This document shows positions 55,911 to 64,000 of a stretch of DNA of 64,000 nucleotides, in pieces. The DNA is from Hallella seregens ATCC 51272. Lineage in GTDB: Bacteria; Bacteroidota; Bacteroidia; Bacteroidales; Bacteroidaceae. Positions within the stretch are counted from its first letter, which is position 1. Each line of letters begins with the position of its first letter. Position numbers and translations under genes: made by a program. Under the pieces are notes generated by a model that did not search any database, was not told the origin of the DNA, and worked only from the letters and a program-made list of their open reading frames with translations. The stretch is taken from positions 97,091 to 161,090 of the forward strand of contig NZ_JADU01000007.1 in assembly GCF_000518545.1 (NCBI RefSeq), written 5' to 3'.

Positions 55911-56438
55911 ATGTACAGAACCCTTTTCACCACCTTTTTCAAGATTGGCGCATTCACCCTTGGGGGAGGATACGCCATGATTCCGATTATCGAAAGCGAG
56001 GTCGTGAACAAGAACCGGTGGATTGGCAAGGACGAGTTCATCGACCTGATAGCCATTGCCCAGAGCTGCCCCGGCGTGTTTGCCATCAACCTCGCCACCT
56101 TTATCGGCTACAGGTTGCGCGGCCATCGCGGGGCGGTGTGCACCACGGTGGGCACCGCGCTGCCGTCGTTTCTCATCATCTTGATGATTGCCATCGCCTT
56201 CCATCAGTTCATGGACGTGGGGTGGGTGGCCGCCATGTTCAGGGGCATCAGGCCCGCCGTGGTGGCCCTCATCGCCGTGCCCACGTTCAGTCTGGCCAAA
56301 AGCGCACGCATCAATCTGGCCAACTGCTGGATTCCCGTGGCCTCGGCCCTGCTCATCTGGGCCTTTGGCGTGAACCCCATCTGGATTATCATTGCCGCCG
56401 GCGTGGGCGGCTACGTATACGGGAGGATGGCCTTATGA
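55911..56438 (+). CDS. Chromate transporter, first half (short-chain CHR)
   Basis: The 175-residue membrane protein is one of a pair of short CHR-family proteins. It has the N-terminal signature FFKIGAFTLGGGYAMIPIIE and DLIAIAQSCPGVFAINLATFIGYR, then about five membrane helices. In the long-chain form, the two halves are fused. It overlaps the second half by 4 bases. The family exports chromate; the true substrate in gut or oral Bacteroidota may be another anion. Confidence 0.9.
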   Translation: MYRTLFTTFFKIGAFTLGGGYAMIPIIESEVVNKNRWIGKDEFIDLIAIAQSCPGVFAINLATFIGYRLRGHRGAVCTTVGTALPSFLIILMIAIAFHQFMDVGWVAAMFRGIRPAVVALIAVPTFSLAKSARINLANCWIPVASALLIWAFGVNPIWIIIAAGVGGYVYGRMAL

Positions 56439-57010
56439 TCTTCGTCCAGCTGTTCGTCACGTTCTTTGAGATAGGCCTTTTCGGCTTCGGCGGCGGCTAC
56501 GGCATGCTGTCGCTCATCCAGACCGAGACCGTGGTGCGCCACCACTGGCTCTCCACGGCCGAGTTCACCAACATCGTGGCCATCTCGCAGATGACGCCGG
56601 GGCCCATTGGCATCAACTCGGCCACCTACTGCGGCTACACCGCCGTGCACAATGCCGGCTATGGTTTGTGGCTCTCTTGCCTCGGTTCGGCCACGGCCAC
56701 GTTTGCCCTTGTGCTGCCCTCGTTCTTGCTGATGATACTCATCAGCAAGATGTTCATGAAGTACACGAAGACCGCCGCCGTGCAGCACGTCTTTGCCGGA
56801 CTGCGTCCTGCCGTCGTGGGGTTGCTGGCCGCCGCCACGCTGCTGCTCTGTAACGATGAGAACTTCTCCAGCCCGAGCGTCAGCCCCTGGCAGTTCGGCA
56901 TCAGCCTTGCACTCTTCGCCGCCACCTTTGTGGGCACGATGTGGTTCAAGGTCAACCCCATCCGCATGATTTGCTATGCGGCGCTGGCCGGTCTGTTGCT
57001 GCTCTATTGA
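56435..57010 (+). CDS. Chromate transporter, second half (short-chain CHR)
   Basis: The 191-residue protein starts at ATG 56435, inside the previous stop (ATGA). It repeats the family signature FFEIGLFGFGGGYGMLSLIQ and AISQMTPGPIGINSATYCGY. The two halves should form a heterodimer with opposite topology. It ends 47 bases before the GH43 gene. Confidence 0.9.
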   Translation: MIFVQLFVTFFEIGLFGFGGGYGMLSLIQTETVVRHHWLSTAEFTNIVAISQMTPGPIGINSATYCGYTAVHNAGYGLWLSCLGSATATFALVLPSFLLMILISKMFMKYTKTAAVQHVFAGLRPAVVGLLAAATLLLCNDENFSSPSVSPWQFGISLALFAATFVGTMWFKVNPIRMICYAALAGLLLLY

Positions 57011-57057
57011 GGGCACGGCCGCACTCCGTTTTGATTCATTTTAACCCCTCACCACTT

Positions 57058-58155
57058 ATGAAACGACCCCCCTTGGCCCTCACGCTCTGCGCCGTGCTCT
57101 CCGCTGTTGCGGCGCAGGCCCAGCCCGCCGACCCCGCGCCCGCCGCGCCCCTGCGCCCCCTGACCTTCACCACCGACACGCCTTTCGTACACGACCCCGT
57201 GCTGGCCTTTGAAGACGGACGCTGTTATCTCTTCTGCACGGGCACGAACATCGGCGCCATGACCTCGGCCGACCGCCGCACTTGGCACGTGCAGCGCGAC
57301 GGCGTACTCCGCGACATTCCGCAGTGGACGCGCGACAGCGTGCCCGGATTCGACCGCCACGTCTGGGCCCCCGACGTCATTCGCTGGCACGGCCGCTGGT
57401 GGATGGCCTACAGTTGTTCCACGTTTGGCAAGAACACCTCGGCCATTGGGCTGCTCTCGGCCACGTCGCTGGCCGCTGCCGACTGGCACGACGGTGGCTG
57501 CCTGGTGGCCAGCCGCGAGGGCCGCGACAACTGGAACGCCATCGACCCCAACTTCGTTGTTGACGACGACGACCGCTTGTGGATGGCGTGGGGCTCGTTC
57601 TGGGACGGCATTCAGCTGGCTCCCCTCACGGAGGCTACGGCCCCCGACGGCCGCCTGACGCTGCGCCTGGCCGCCCCGCCACAGACCATAGCGCGCCGCT
57701 ACGCTCCGGGAGCGCCCTACCAGCAGGAGAATCCCACGTCGCGCCATGCCGGCACCAACGCCATCGAGGCCCCGTTCATCTTCCGCCACGGCGGCTACTA
57801 CTATCTCTTTGTGAGCTGGGACTACTGCTGCCGCGGCAGCCAGAGCACCTACCGCGTGGCCGTGGGCCGCAGCCGGCATGTGGCCGGACCCTACGTGGAC
57901 CGCCAGGGGCGGCCCATGACCGAGGGCGGTGGCACCGAGGTGTTCGGGGGCGACGGCCACACTTTCGAGGCCGCCGGCCACTGCGCCGCCTATGCGCTGC
58001 CCGCCGCCGGGGATGTGAAAGGCACCGACCTCTTCGTCTGCCACGGCTACTCCATCCCGCTGCAAGGCCAGTCGGTGCTGGTGCAGCGTGCCATCAAATG
58101 GAAGAAAGGCTGGCCTGTCCTGTCGGCGGAACCAGCCTCTTCGCGGGCCCGTTGA
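57058..58155 (+). CDS. GH43-family glycoside hydrolase, secreted
   Basis: The 365-residue protein starts at ATG 57058 with a signal peptide (ending AAQAQ). The five-bladed propeller motifs of GH43 are visible: PFVHDPVLAFEDG (base Asp), WAPDVIRW, IDPNFVVDDDDRLWMAWGSF (pKa-modulating Asp) and NAIEAPFIFRHGGYYYLF (acid Glu). The pattern resembles the arabinan endo-1,5-alpha-arabinanase group. No other arabinan genes are near, so the substrate is a guess. It may be read from the chromate transporter transcript or alone. Confidence 0.88.
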   Translation: MKRPPLALTLCAVLSAVAAQAQPADPAPAAPLRPLTFTTDTPFVHDPVLAFEDGRCYLFCTGTNIGAMTSADRRTWHVQRDGVLRDIPQWTRDSVPGFDRHVWAPDVIRWHGRWWMAYSCSTFGKNTSAIGLLSATSLAAADWHDGGCLVASREGRDNWNAIDPNFVVDDDDRLWMAWGSFWDGIQLAPLTEATAPDGRLTLRLAAPPQTIARRYAPGAPYQQENPTSRHAGTNAIEAPFIFRHGGYYYLFVSWDYCCRGSQSTYRVAVGRSRHVAGPYVDRQGRPMTEGGGTEVFGGDGHTFEAAGHCAAYALPAAGDVKGTDLFVCHGYSIPLQGQSVLVQRAIKWKKGWPVLSAEPASSRAR

Positions 58156-58202
58156 CTGGCCCGCCTTGGGCTCTTCCACCGTCTTTTTTTGTTCAGGCCG
58201 CT

Positions 58203-58312
58203 TGGCTTGCGCCGTTTTCGCCTCGCGTTTGCGCCGTCATCGCCCCGCGTTTACGGCGCGATCGCGTGGCGTTTACGCCGTTGTCGCGCGGCGTTTGCAC
58301 CGCCATCGCGCC
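58203..58312. repeat. 22-bp tandem repeat array D (5 units)
   Basis: Five 22-bp units start at 58203, 58225, 58247, 58269 and 58291. Units 2-5 begin GCGTTTRC and have TCGC near positions 16-19 after two variable bases. The array lies in the gap after the GH43 gene and before the OmpA-like gene. Confidence 0.85.
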
Positions 58313-58431
58313 GCCGCCGCGGCATGCAGCCGGCAGGTTGGCGAAGTCGGGGAGAGTGAACGATGCGTTATTTCTTGCCCCGTGTTGTGATAAAATGTAA
58401 TCCAAAAGGCTTGTTTGTGAACGAAAAGTCG

Positions 58432-58439
58432 TAACTTTG
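58432..58439 (+). promoter_or_regulatory. -7 box (TAACTTTG) for the OmpA-like gene
   Basis: TAACTTTG matches TAnnTTTG, with TTG (58411-58413) 18 bases upstream as a -33 candidate. The implied transcript has a leader of about 225 bases. Confidence 0.6.
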
Positions 58440-58445
58440 GCCGTG

Positions 58446-58670
58446 CAAACCTAAGTGCAACCATTCATGAAGAATGGTTTTCGGCCGTTGTTTCCCTCGT
58501 TGCCCCAGGCTTGGACAGCCGGCCCGGACGATAGGGACGCAGCCCGCCGAAAGCGGTTAAATAAACCTAACGCAATGCAACAATCAGGCGGCTGGGCCGT
58601 CTAAAGGGTAACTGGCAATGGGAGAAGCCCGCCACCCTATGGTAAAATCACAACTAAAAATGAGAACAAT
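58446..58670 (+). ncRNA. Long leader or small RNA upstream of the OmpA-like gene
   Basis: The region between the promoter at 58432 and the ATG at 58671 has no ORF but can fold. An 8-bp hairpin (58459-58466 with 58472-58479) is followed by TTTTCGG, and later G+C-rich stretches such as AGCCCGCC near 58605-58640 may pair with upstream GGGC runs. It could be a regulated 5' leader or a separate small RNA ending before the gene. It does not match a riboswitch that I can name; the GCCCGCCAC segment alone is not enough for a cobalamin switch. Confidence 0.35.
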
Positions 58671-59528
58671 ATGAAAAAGAACATCTTAGTGCTGACCCTG
58701 CTGGCAGGTGCGCTGCTCGTTACGGGCTGCGCCAGCAAGAAGGAATTGCAGAATTGCCAGAACGAGAATCGTGAGCTCACGGCCAACTATCAGGACGCCA
58801 AGGAGCAGCTGGCCGCCTCACAGGCCCGTTCGGCCTCGTTGCAAGAGCAGCTGGCCCAGCAGAAGACCGACTATGCGGCCCTGCAGCGCAGCCTGGACAA
58901 GAGCCTGGCCAATACGAGTGACAACAACGTGAACATTTCCAAACTCGTCGACCAAATCAACGAGTCGAACCAGTACATACGCCATCTGGTGGAGGTGAAG
59001 AGCAAGAGCGACTCGCTCAATATGGTGCTCACCAACAACCTGACACGCTCTCTGAGCAAGGAGGAAATGAAGGAAGTGGACGTCCAAGTGCTCAAAGGCG
59101 TGGTCTATATTTCGCTTGCCGACAACATGCTTTACAAGAGCGGAAGCTACGAAATCAACGACCGGGCCGAGGAAACGTTGAGTAAAATTGCCAAGATTAT
59201 CACCGACTACAAGGACTACGACGTGCTCATCGAGGGCAATACCGACAATGTACCCATCAACACCGACGCGGCCTCGATGCGCAACATCCGCAACAACTGG
59301 GACCTTTCGGCCCTGCGCGCCTCCAGTGTGGTGCAGTATCTCATCGACCGCTTCGGCGTGGCTCCCAAGCGGCTCACGGCCGGTGGACGCGGCGAATTCA
59401 ACCCCGTGGCCTCCAACGACACCGAGGTGGGCAAGCAGCGCAACCGCCGCACGCAAATTATCATCACGCCGAAGCTCGACCAGTTTATGGACCTCATCGA
59501 CAAGGCACCCGAAGACAGCAACAAGTAA
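58671..59528 (+). CDS. OmpA-family lipoprotein
   Basis: The 285-residue protein has a lipobox (LLVTGC, Cys20), a coiled-coil region rich in Gln, Glu and Ala (about 22-115) and a C-terminal OmpA domain (about 150-265) with EGNTDNVPINTD and NWDLSALRASSVVQYLI, which binds peptidoglycan. It should tie the outer membrane to the cell wall. It lies alone behind a long leader, with the isocitrate dehydrogenase gene 161 bases downstream. Confidence 0.92.
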   Translation: MKKNILVLTLLAGALLVTGCASKKELQNCQNENRELTANYQDAKEQLAASQARSASLQEQLAQQKTDYAALQRSLDKSLANTSDNNVNISKLVDQINESNQYIRHLVEVKSKSDSLNMVLTNNLTRSLSKEEMKEVDVQVLKGVVYISLADNMLYKSGSYEINDRAEETLSKIAKIITDYKDYDVLIEGNTDNVPINTDAASMRNIRNNWDLSALRASSVVQYLIDRFGVAPKRLTAGGRGEFNPVASNDTEVGKQRNRRTQIIITPKLDQFMDLIDKAPEDSNK

Positions 59529-59689
59529 CGGCGTGTGTGTCAAGACAAATGACTGGGTTTGACGCGTAGGAGCACACCCCGTGGGTATCCGTGGGCTTTG
59601 TTCGGCTTTCGGTCTTATGGGGCGCATGCTTCTGCGTTGCGGCAACAACCCGGCGTTTTGGCACACTCGTTCATTGAAAAAGACAGGTT

Positions 59690-60892
59690 ATGGAGAAAAT
59701 CAAGATGACGACCCCGCTGGTCGAAATGGACGGCGACGAGATGACTCGAATCCTTTGGCAGATGATTAAGGAAGAGCTCATCCTGCCCTTTGTCGACCTC
59801 AAGACGGAATATTATGACCTTGGTCTGCCCAACCGCGACCGTACAAACGACCAGGTGACCGTCGACTCGGCCCGTGCTGCATGCAAGTATGGCGTGGCCG
59901 TGAAGTGTGCCACCATCACGCCCAACGCCCAGCGCATGGACGAATACCACCTGCACCACATGTGGAAGAGCCCCAACGGCACCATCCGTTCCATCATGGA
60001 CGGCACGGTGTTTCGCGCTCCCATCACCATCCCGAGCATACGGCCCGTGGTGCGCAACTGGGAGAAGCCCATCACCATTGCCCGTCATGCCTACGGCGAT
60101 GTGTACAAGAGCGTGGAGCTGAAAGTGGACGAACCCGGCACGGCGCGGCTGGTGTTCGAGGGCCGGAGCGGCCGCAGACAGGAGGTGGAAATACACGAAT
60201 TCGAGGGCTCCGGCGTGTTGCAGGGCATGCACAACACCGACAAAAGCATCCGTTCGTTTGCCCACAGCTGCTTCAAGTTTGCCGTAGACACGCGGCAAGA
60301 CCTGTGGTTTGCCACCAAGGACACCATATCGAAGACCTACGACGCACGCTTCCGCGAGATCTTTGAAGAGGTGTACGAGCAGGACTACAGGGAGCAGTTT
60401 GCCCGGCTCGGCATCGAATACTTCTACACTTTGATAGACGATGCCGTGGCGCGCGTCGTGCGGTCGAAGGGCGGATTCATCTGGGCCTGCAAGAATTACG
60501 ACGGCGATGTGATGAGCGACATGCTCTCCACGGCCTTCGGCTCGCTGGCCATGATGACGTCGGTGCTCGTCTCGCCCGACGGCAACTACGAGTTCGAGGC
60601 GGCCCACGGCACCGTGACCCGCCACTATTACCGCTATCTCAAGGGCGAGGAAACCTCGACAAACCCCATGGCTACCATCTTTGCATGGAGCGGTGCCCTG
60701 CGCAAACGCGGCGAGCTGGACGGTCTGCCGGCCCTCGTGCACTTTGCCGACCGGCTGGAGGCGGCCTGTCTTGACACGCTCAATGCCGGCATTGCCACCA
60801 AAGACCTCGTGGGGCTCATGGAGGGTGTGGAGCCCCGGGCCGTGAATTCGGCCGGCTTCATAGCGGCCATCCGTGAGCGGATTGTGCTCTGA
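59690..60892 (+). CDS. icd: NADP-dependent isocitrate dehydrogenase (eukaryote-like type)
   Basis: The enzyme oxidises isocitrate to 2-oxoglutarate with NADP. The 400-residue protein is of the dimeric type also found in eukaryotes: EMDGDEMTRILWQMIKE (about residues 12-28), the substrate region SPNGTIRSIMDGTVFRAPI and the metal/NADP sites in DGDVMSDMLSTAFGSLAMMTSVL and AAHGTVTRHYY. In fermenting Bacteroidota it mainly supplies 2-oxoglutarate for glutamate. An alternative start at Met6 is possible. A hairpin terminator follows at 60905. Confidence 0.95.
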   Translation: MEKIKMTTPLVEMDGDEMTRILWQMIKEELILPFVDLKTEYYDLGLPNRDRTNDQVTVDSARAACKYGVAVKCATITPNAQRMDEYHLHHMWKSPNGTIRSIMDGTVFRAPITIPSIRPVVRNWEKPITIARHAYGDVYKSVELKVDEPGTARLVFEGRSGRRQEVEIHEFEGSGVLQGMHNTDKSIRSFAHSCFKFAVDTRQDLWFATKDTISKTYDARFREIFEEVYEQDYREQFARLGIEYFYTLIDDAVARVVRSKGGFIWACKNYDGDVMSDMLSTAFGSLAMMTSVLVSPDGNYEFEAAHGTVTRHYYRYLKGEETSTNPMATIFAWSGALRKRGELDGLPALVHFADRLEAACLDTLNAGIATKDLVGLMEGVEPRAVNSAGFIAAIRERIVL

Positions 60893-60904
60893 CAAGAAAG
60901 TCGT

Positions 60905-60933
60905 GAGGGGAGTCGCATGGTGCGGCTCCCCTC
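60905..60933 (+). terminator. Terminator after the isocitrate dehydrogenase gene
   Basis: A 13-bp stem (60905-60917 with 60921-60933, one G-U pair) with a 3-base loop lies 12 bases after the stop. Confidence 0.75.
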
Positions 60934-60966
60934 GCGACTTGATGTACGGTAGAAGTCTGTGAGCGT

Positions 60967-60997
60967 AGAAGAAGTGAGGACCGGCCGCACTTCTTCT
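60967..60997 (-). terminator. Hairpin after the BamE-like gene
   Basis: A perfect 10-bp stem (AGAAGAAGTG at 60967-60976 with its complement at 60988-60997) has an 11-base loop. It lies 36 bases downstream of the minus-strand gene ending at 61034, facing the terminator of the convergent gene. Confidence 0.6.
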
Positions 60998-61033
60998 GCT
61001 ATGGCTGGGTGGGCGCGGATGCCATACGGGCAG

Positions 61034-61381
61034 TTACCGCTGTGGGCCGGCCGGTTGCGACGACTCGGGAGCCTTGGGATAGACGTAGGGGAAGGAGTCT
61101 AAGGAGACCACGCGGCCGTCGCGGAAACCGATGAGCACCACGTCGTAGTCGCCGTTGAGGCACACGTTCTTGTGGTATTCCCACTGTTCGATGCCGTTCT
61201 CCATGAAGCGCCGGTACTTGGGTTCGCCTTTCATCGCGGAGAGAACTTGCTGCTGAGTCTGGCCCTGATGTATCTTGCTGATTGCTTTCAGCTGCCCGCT
61301 CATCCCAAGGGCGGCACATGACGACAGCAGCAGGGGGAAGAGAAAGAGCTGCAGTCCGCGCAAAATGTTTTTCTTGTTCAT
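61034..61381 (-). CDS. Small lipoprotein with BamE/SmpA-like domain
   Basis: The 115-residue precursor has a lipobox (LLLSSC, Cys22). The mature part (IHQGQTQQQVLSAMKGEPKYRR, then GIEQWEYHKN) has the fold pattern of SmpA/BamE proteins: a short helix after I.(x)G.t..QV, then beta strands with a W.Y motif. True BamE helps assemble outer-membrane proteins, but many small lipoproteins share this domain and do something else. It is 54 bases downstream of the YitT-family gene on the same strand. Confidence 0.75.
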   Translation of the reverse strand: MNKKNILRGLQLFLFPLLLSSCAALGMSGQLKAISKIHQGQTQQQVLSAMKGEPKYRRFMENGIEQWEYHKNVCLNGDYDVVLIGFRDGRVVSLDSFPYVYPKAPESSQPAGPQR

Positions 61382-61435
61382 GGCTGTTTATTGTTGTGTT
61401 TAATCTTTTTCTAACCCGTAAGCCCGCCGAAAACC

Positions 61436-62350
61436 TCATTCTATGGCCTTGGCATGCTCTGTAGTCTGCGGCCGGGGTTTCACCTTGAACTTGTCGAATC
61501 CCTCGCCGTAGACGCCGATCACGTTGGTTTGCGTGACAAAAGCCTTGGGGTCTATCTCGTTGATGATGGAGAAGATGATGCTGCTCTCGCGGCGCATGGC
61601 CATGATGAAGAGCATCTTCACGCCGTGCCCCGTGTAGAAGCCGTGGGCCTCGATGATGGTTGCGCCGCGGTGGGGATAGACGGCAATGCGCGAGGCGATC
61701 TCCTGATACTTGTCCGAGATGATGAAAAACTGTACGCTGCGGTGGGTGGACTGCACCACTTGGTCCACGCAGAAACTCGTCACCCAGAGCACGACATAGC
61801 CGTAGATGACCTTTTCCCAGTCGTGAAATACCAGGTAGGACGAGGAAATGATGAAGATGTCGCAAATCATAATGACACGGCCCAGCGAGATGTCGCGGTA
61901 CTTGTTCACGATGGCCGCCACGATGTCGGTGCCTCCGGTGGATCCGTGGAACGAGAAGCCCAGTCCCACGCCCGAGCCGCAGAAGATGGCTCCAATGATG
62001 CTGGCCATGAAGGGTTGGTCGTGAAGCAGGCGCATGTCCGCGCCGTGTTGCCGTGTCAGAACGGTCATGGTGGTCAGTGCAATGACGGCATAGATGGTCT
62101 TGATACAGAATTTGAAGCCCAGAATGCGCAGGGCCGCCACCAGCAGGACGGCGTTGATGGCAAAGTAGGTGTACTGAACGGGAATGCCTGTGCCCCAAAA
62201 CACAACCGAAGCGATGCCCGGAACGCCCCCCGTGGTGATGCTGTTGGGCAGCAGAAAGATGTTCCACCCGATGCAGTAGGAGAGCATTCCGATGAGAATC
62301 ATCACATAGTCGCGAATTTCATTCACTAACGTTGTCTTCTTGAAATTCAT
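61436..62350 (-). CDS. YitT-family membrane protein (DUF161/DUF2179)
   Basis: The 304-residue protein has five or six membrane helices in the first two thirds (for example VMILIGMLSYCIGWNIFLLP and the glycine-rich FCGSGVGLGFSFHGSTGGTDIVA), followed by a soluble DUF2179 domain (about 215-290). The GSTGGTDI motif is conserved in this family, thought to be transporters of unknown substrate. It has no obvious promoter box close by and lies between cysE and the BamE-like gene on the same strand. Confidence 0.9.
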   Translation of the reverse strand: MNFKKTTLVNEIRDYVMILIGMLSYCIGWNIFLLPNSITTGGVPGIASVVFWGTGIPVQYTYFAINAVLLVAALRILGFKFCIKTIYAVIALTTMTVLTRQHGADMRLLHDQPFMASIIGAIFCGSGVGLGFSFHGSTGGTDIVAAIVNKYRDISLGRVIMICDIFIISSSYLVFHDWEKVIYGYVVLWVTSFCVDQVVQSTHRSVQFFIISDKYQEIASRIAVYPHRGATIIEAHGFYTGHGVKMLFIMAMRRESSIIFSIINEIDPKAFVTQTNVIGVYGEGFDKFKVKPRPQTTEHAKAIE

Positions 62351-62420
62351 GGTGTTTGGTTTAAATGCAGTCTGTTTTTTCTTCCCGTCACCTTGATGAC
62401 GGTCTCCCGATGCTCGGTAG

Positions 62421-63326
62421 CTAAATCCCCAGGCCGCCGGAGAAGCTCAAGTCCTGCGACTTGCCTTGCAGGACAAGAGAGCCAGGCGGCACGCTGTGGG
62501 TGAGCCAGACGTTGCCGCCCACCACCGTGTCGTGCCCAATGGTAATGCGTCCCAGCAGGGTGGAATTGGAGTAGACGGTCACACGGTCTTCGATGATGGG
62601 GTGGCGTGGAACCGAGAGTCGGGCCATGTTGCGGCCGGCCGGCTGGGGTCGGTCGGGGTGTCCGGCGCCAAGAGTCACGCCCTGAAACAGGCGTACATGG
62701 TTGCCAATGACACTGGTCTCGCCGATAACCACGCCTGTGCCGTGGTCGATGGAGAAGTGAGTACCTATCCGGGCTCCCGGGTGGATGTCGATGCCGGTCA
62801 GGGCATGGGCCTGTTCGGTGATGATTCGCGGGATGACGGGAATCCCCATTTCGTACAGTTCGTGGGCCACCCGGTAGTGGATCATGGCCAGAATGACCGG
62901 ATAGGAGAAAATCACTTCACTGTAGGAACGGGCCGCTGGGTCGTCGGCGAAGACGGCTTCCACGTCGGTGTAGAGCATGTTTTTAAGTTCGGGCAGCCGG
63001 TCTATGAACTGTTGGGTCAGGCGGTCGCCCTCTTTTTTGGCCTGCTGCGTGTCGTGCTGGTTGAAGAGCAGGGCCAAGGAGGTCTGTTGTTTCAGCAGAC
63101 AAACGAGACGTTCCATGTTCACGCCGATGTGGTATGAACGGATGTCGCTGTCGATTTGTCGCTTGTCAAAGAATCCGGGAAACACCATCATCTTCACCAG
63201 CGACACGATTTCGCCCAATGTTTCGACCGATGGCAGCTGGGCCTCATGGTCGGGGAGCATTCGTGCTTCGGCATCCGTCACTTGAGTGAGCAGGGCCACA
63301 TTCTTTTGGAACACCTCGTCGTTCAT
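62421..63326 (-). CDS. cysE: Serine O-acetyltransferase
   Basis: The enzyme acetylates serine to O-acetylserine, the first step of cysteine synthesis. The 301-residue protein has an N-terminal helical domain (about 1-165) and a left-handed beta-helix of hexapeptide repeats starting near IDIHPGARIGTHFSIDHGTGVVIGETSVIG (about 188-217), with the catalytic His in SIDHGTG. The long N-terminus is the EpsC/SatA type seen in Bacteroidota. It is transcribed from a -7 box at 63350. Confidence 0.93.
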   Translation of the reverse strand: MNDEVFQKNVALLTQVTDAEARMLPDHEAQLPSVETLGEIVSLVKMMVFPGFFDKRQIDSDIRSYHIGVNMERLVCLLKQQTSLALLFNQHDTQQAKKEGDRLTQQFIDRLPELKNMLYTDVEAVFADDPAARSYSEVIFSYPVILAMIHYRVAHELYEMGIPVIPRIITEQAHALTGIDIHPGARIGTHFSIDHGTGVVIGETSVIGNHVRLFQGVTLGAGHPDRPQPAGRNMARLSVPRHPIIEDRVTVYSNSTLLGRITIGHDTVVGGNVWLTHSVPPGSLVLQGKSQDLSFSGGLGI

Positions 63327-63349
63327 TTCGGTTGATTGGTTTTACGGCG

Positions 63350-63357
63350 CAAAGATA
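63350..63357 (-). promoter_or_regulatory. -7 box (TATCTTTG) for cysE
   Basis: The minus strand reads TATCTTTG, matching TAnnTTTG, 23 bases upstream of the ATG at 63326. Confidence 0.6.
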
Positions 63358-63642
63358 ATACTTTTTTCTTTGAACATGGAACAATGTCCATCGAACTTTA
63401 TAATGCTGATACAGGAAAAACAAGACGGAGCAGTTTGCCATAGAGTATGGTGTTCGTAGTTAGATAAGGTGGTGAAGCCAAGAGTCGGTTGCTGTGCTTT
63501 GGAGATCATTGAGGGTGATGCTCGCCTCGATCGCCGCTTTTTCTCGCGCATATATATAATAATGTGAGTTCTGTTTTTGTGTCCTTTATTTGTCCGTTAA
63601 AGCGAAAAATTCGTTTTTCATCTGTATTTTTTTGTGGGATTG

Positions 63643-63674
63643 TTTGGTTGTTTTGGTTGCAATGTCTACCTTTG
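63643..63674 (+). promoter_or_regulatory. rRNA operon promoter
   Basis: A -33 TTTG (63643-63646) is followed after 20 bases by the -7 box TACCTTTG (63667-63674), a full match to the Bacteroidota promoter. It lies about 290 bases before the 16S gene. Confidence 0.75.
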
Positions 63675-63713
63675 CACTCGCTTTCCGCCTGTGTGGCGGT
63701 TTGCGTTTAGGAA

Positions 63714-63728
63714 AGAGTTCTTTGAAAG
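63714..63728 (+). promoter_or_regulatory. BoxA-like antitermination site in the 16S leader
   Basis: AGAGTTCTTTGAAAG resembles the boxA element (TGCTCTTTAACA in E. coli) that lets NusB/NusE keep rRNA transcription going. It occurs at the same place in other Bacteroidota rrn leaders as I recall them. Confidence 0.5.
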
Positions 63729-63963
63729 TATTTACATAGACAGAGTAGTAGTACAAGAAGCAAGTCCCCGTTCCTGTTTTTATTGGGTTTCGGGGAATTG
63801 GGTATGAATGAGAACCGTCCGATTCATTTTGGATGAGATTCACAGGTTTTACTTGAACTTCGATACATTTTCAGGCGTTCTGTGACAGGCAAGACGTCGT
63901 GCTTTCATTTGCCGTGGGGCATTGGCCTTGTGGTGATTGTAGGTACGTACAATGTTATATTTT

Positions 63964-64000
<37 letters not shown>

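Larger units (their letters stand above)
63358..63963. other. Gap between cysE and the rRNA operon
   Basis: The left part (63358-63640) is A+T-rich and shows nothing clear. The right part holds the rrn promoter (63643-63674) and the 16S leader. An 85-codon minus-strand ORF here (63586-63843) crosses the promoter and leader and is not believed to be a gene. Confidence 0.6.

Noticed and set aside
58600..58660. Cobalamin riboswitch, suggested by GCCCGCCAC
   Set aside because: The conserved B12 box and the usual core order are missing, and the downstream gene is an OmpA-like lipoprotein.
63586..63843. 85-codon minus-strand ORF before the 16S gene
   Set aside because: It lies across the rrn promoter and leader, has a low-complexity basic composition, and matches no known family.

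Overview
The window reads as chromosomal DNA of a high-G+C member of the Bacteroidota, most likely Prevotellaceae; the species cannot be fixed from this sequence. The evidence is a starch-utilisation (sus-type) locus with SusC/D/E/F, a type IX secretion gene pair (porU-porV), promoters with the Bacteroidota -7 box TAnnTTTG, and the 5' end of a 16S rRNA gene with the Bacteroidota start. Nearly all genes are recognisable and intact. No prophage, transposase, CRISPR array or tRNA was seen.

Layout. 1-7.0 kb: tail of a secreted subtilisin-like protease, a FAH-family enzyme, porU, porV, ispF, then what looks like a minus-strand mini-gene (promoter, 17-codon ORF, hairpin). 7.3-9.4 kb: two glycosyltransferases with a 4-bp overlap. 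9.6-14.6 kb (minus): M23/LysM peptidase, recG, ispD, DJ-1-like protein. 14.8-25.8 kb (plus): prolyl oligopeptidase, nadK, an ABC exporter, then a probable operon of a thioredoxin-TonB_C fusion, a MacB-like ATPase, two FtsX-type permeases, a membrane fusion protein and a four-helix-bundle protein. 25.9-51.6 kb: a polysaccharide block. It holds a GH53 galactanase, a GH13 amylase, two very small membrane-protein genes, susF-E-D-C (minus), a divergent LacI-type regulator, an MFS transporter, mgtC, a PAP2 phosphatase, malQ, GH97 susB, a pullulanase and a SusA-like neopullulanase. 51.8-64 kb: purL, a split chromate transporter, a GH43 enzyme, an OmpA-like lipoprotein behind a long leader, NADP isocitrate dehydrogenase, a BamE-like lipoprotein, a YitT-family protein, serine acetyltransferase, and the rrn promoter, leader and 16S start.

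How it works together. The starch genes appear to form one regulon. A GTGCAAACG(A/T)TTGCRC operator lies 54-55 bp upstream of the -7 box at the amylase, susC, regulator and malQ promoters. That fixed geometry suggests an activator. SusC/D/E/F bind and import oligosaccharides made at the surface, the periplasmic GH97 and GH13 enzymes cut them, the MFS protein takes up maltose-size products and MalQ processes them.

The most unusual content is repetitive. Five noncoding gaps carry tandem arrays with a 22-bp period (four share one consensus, the fifth differs). A 34-bp ATTCAAA element recurs at five places. One pair forms near-perfect inverted repeats around a 0.7-kb segment holding a four-helix-bundle gene and the divergent 22-bp array. 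The right-hand copy supplies the only plausible start codon of the MFS transporter. Another copy, with further repeats, lies in frame inside purL and lengthens this housekeeping enzyme. These repeats are the best candidate for an undescribed system in the window.
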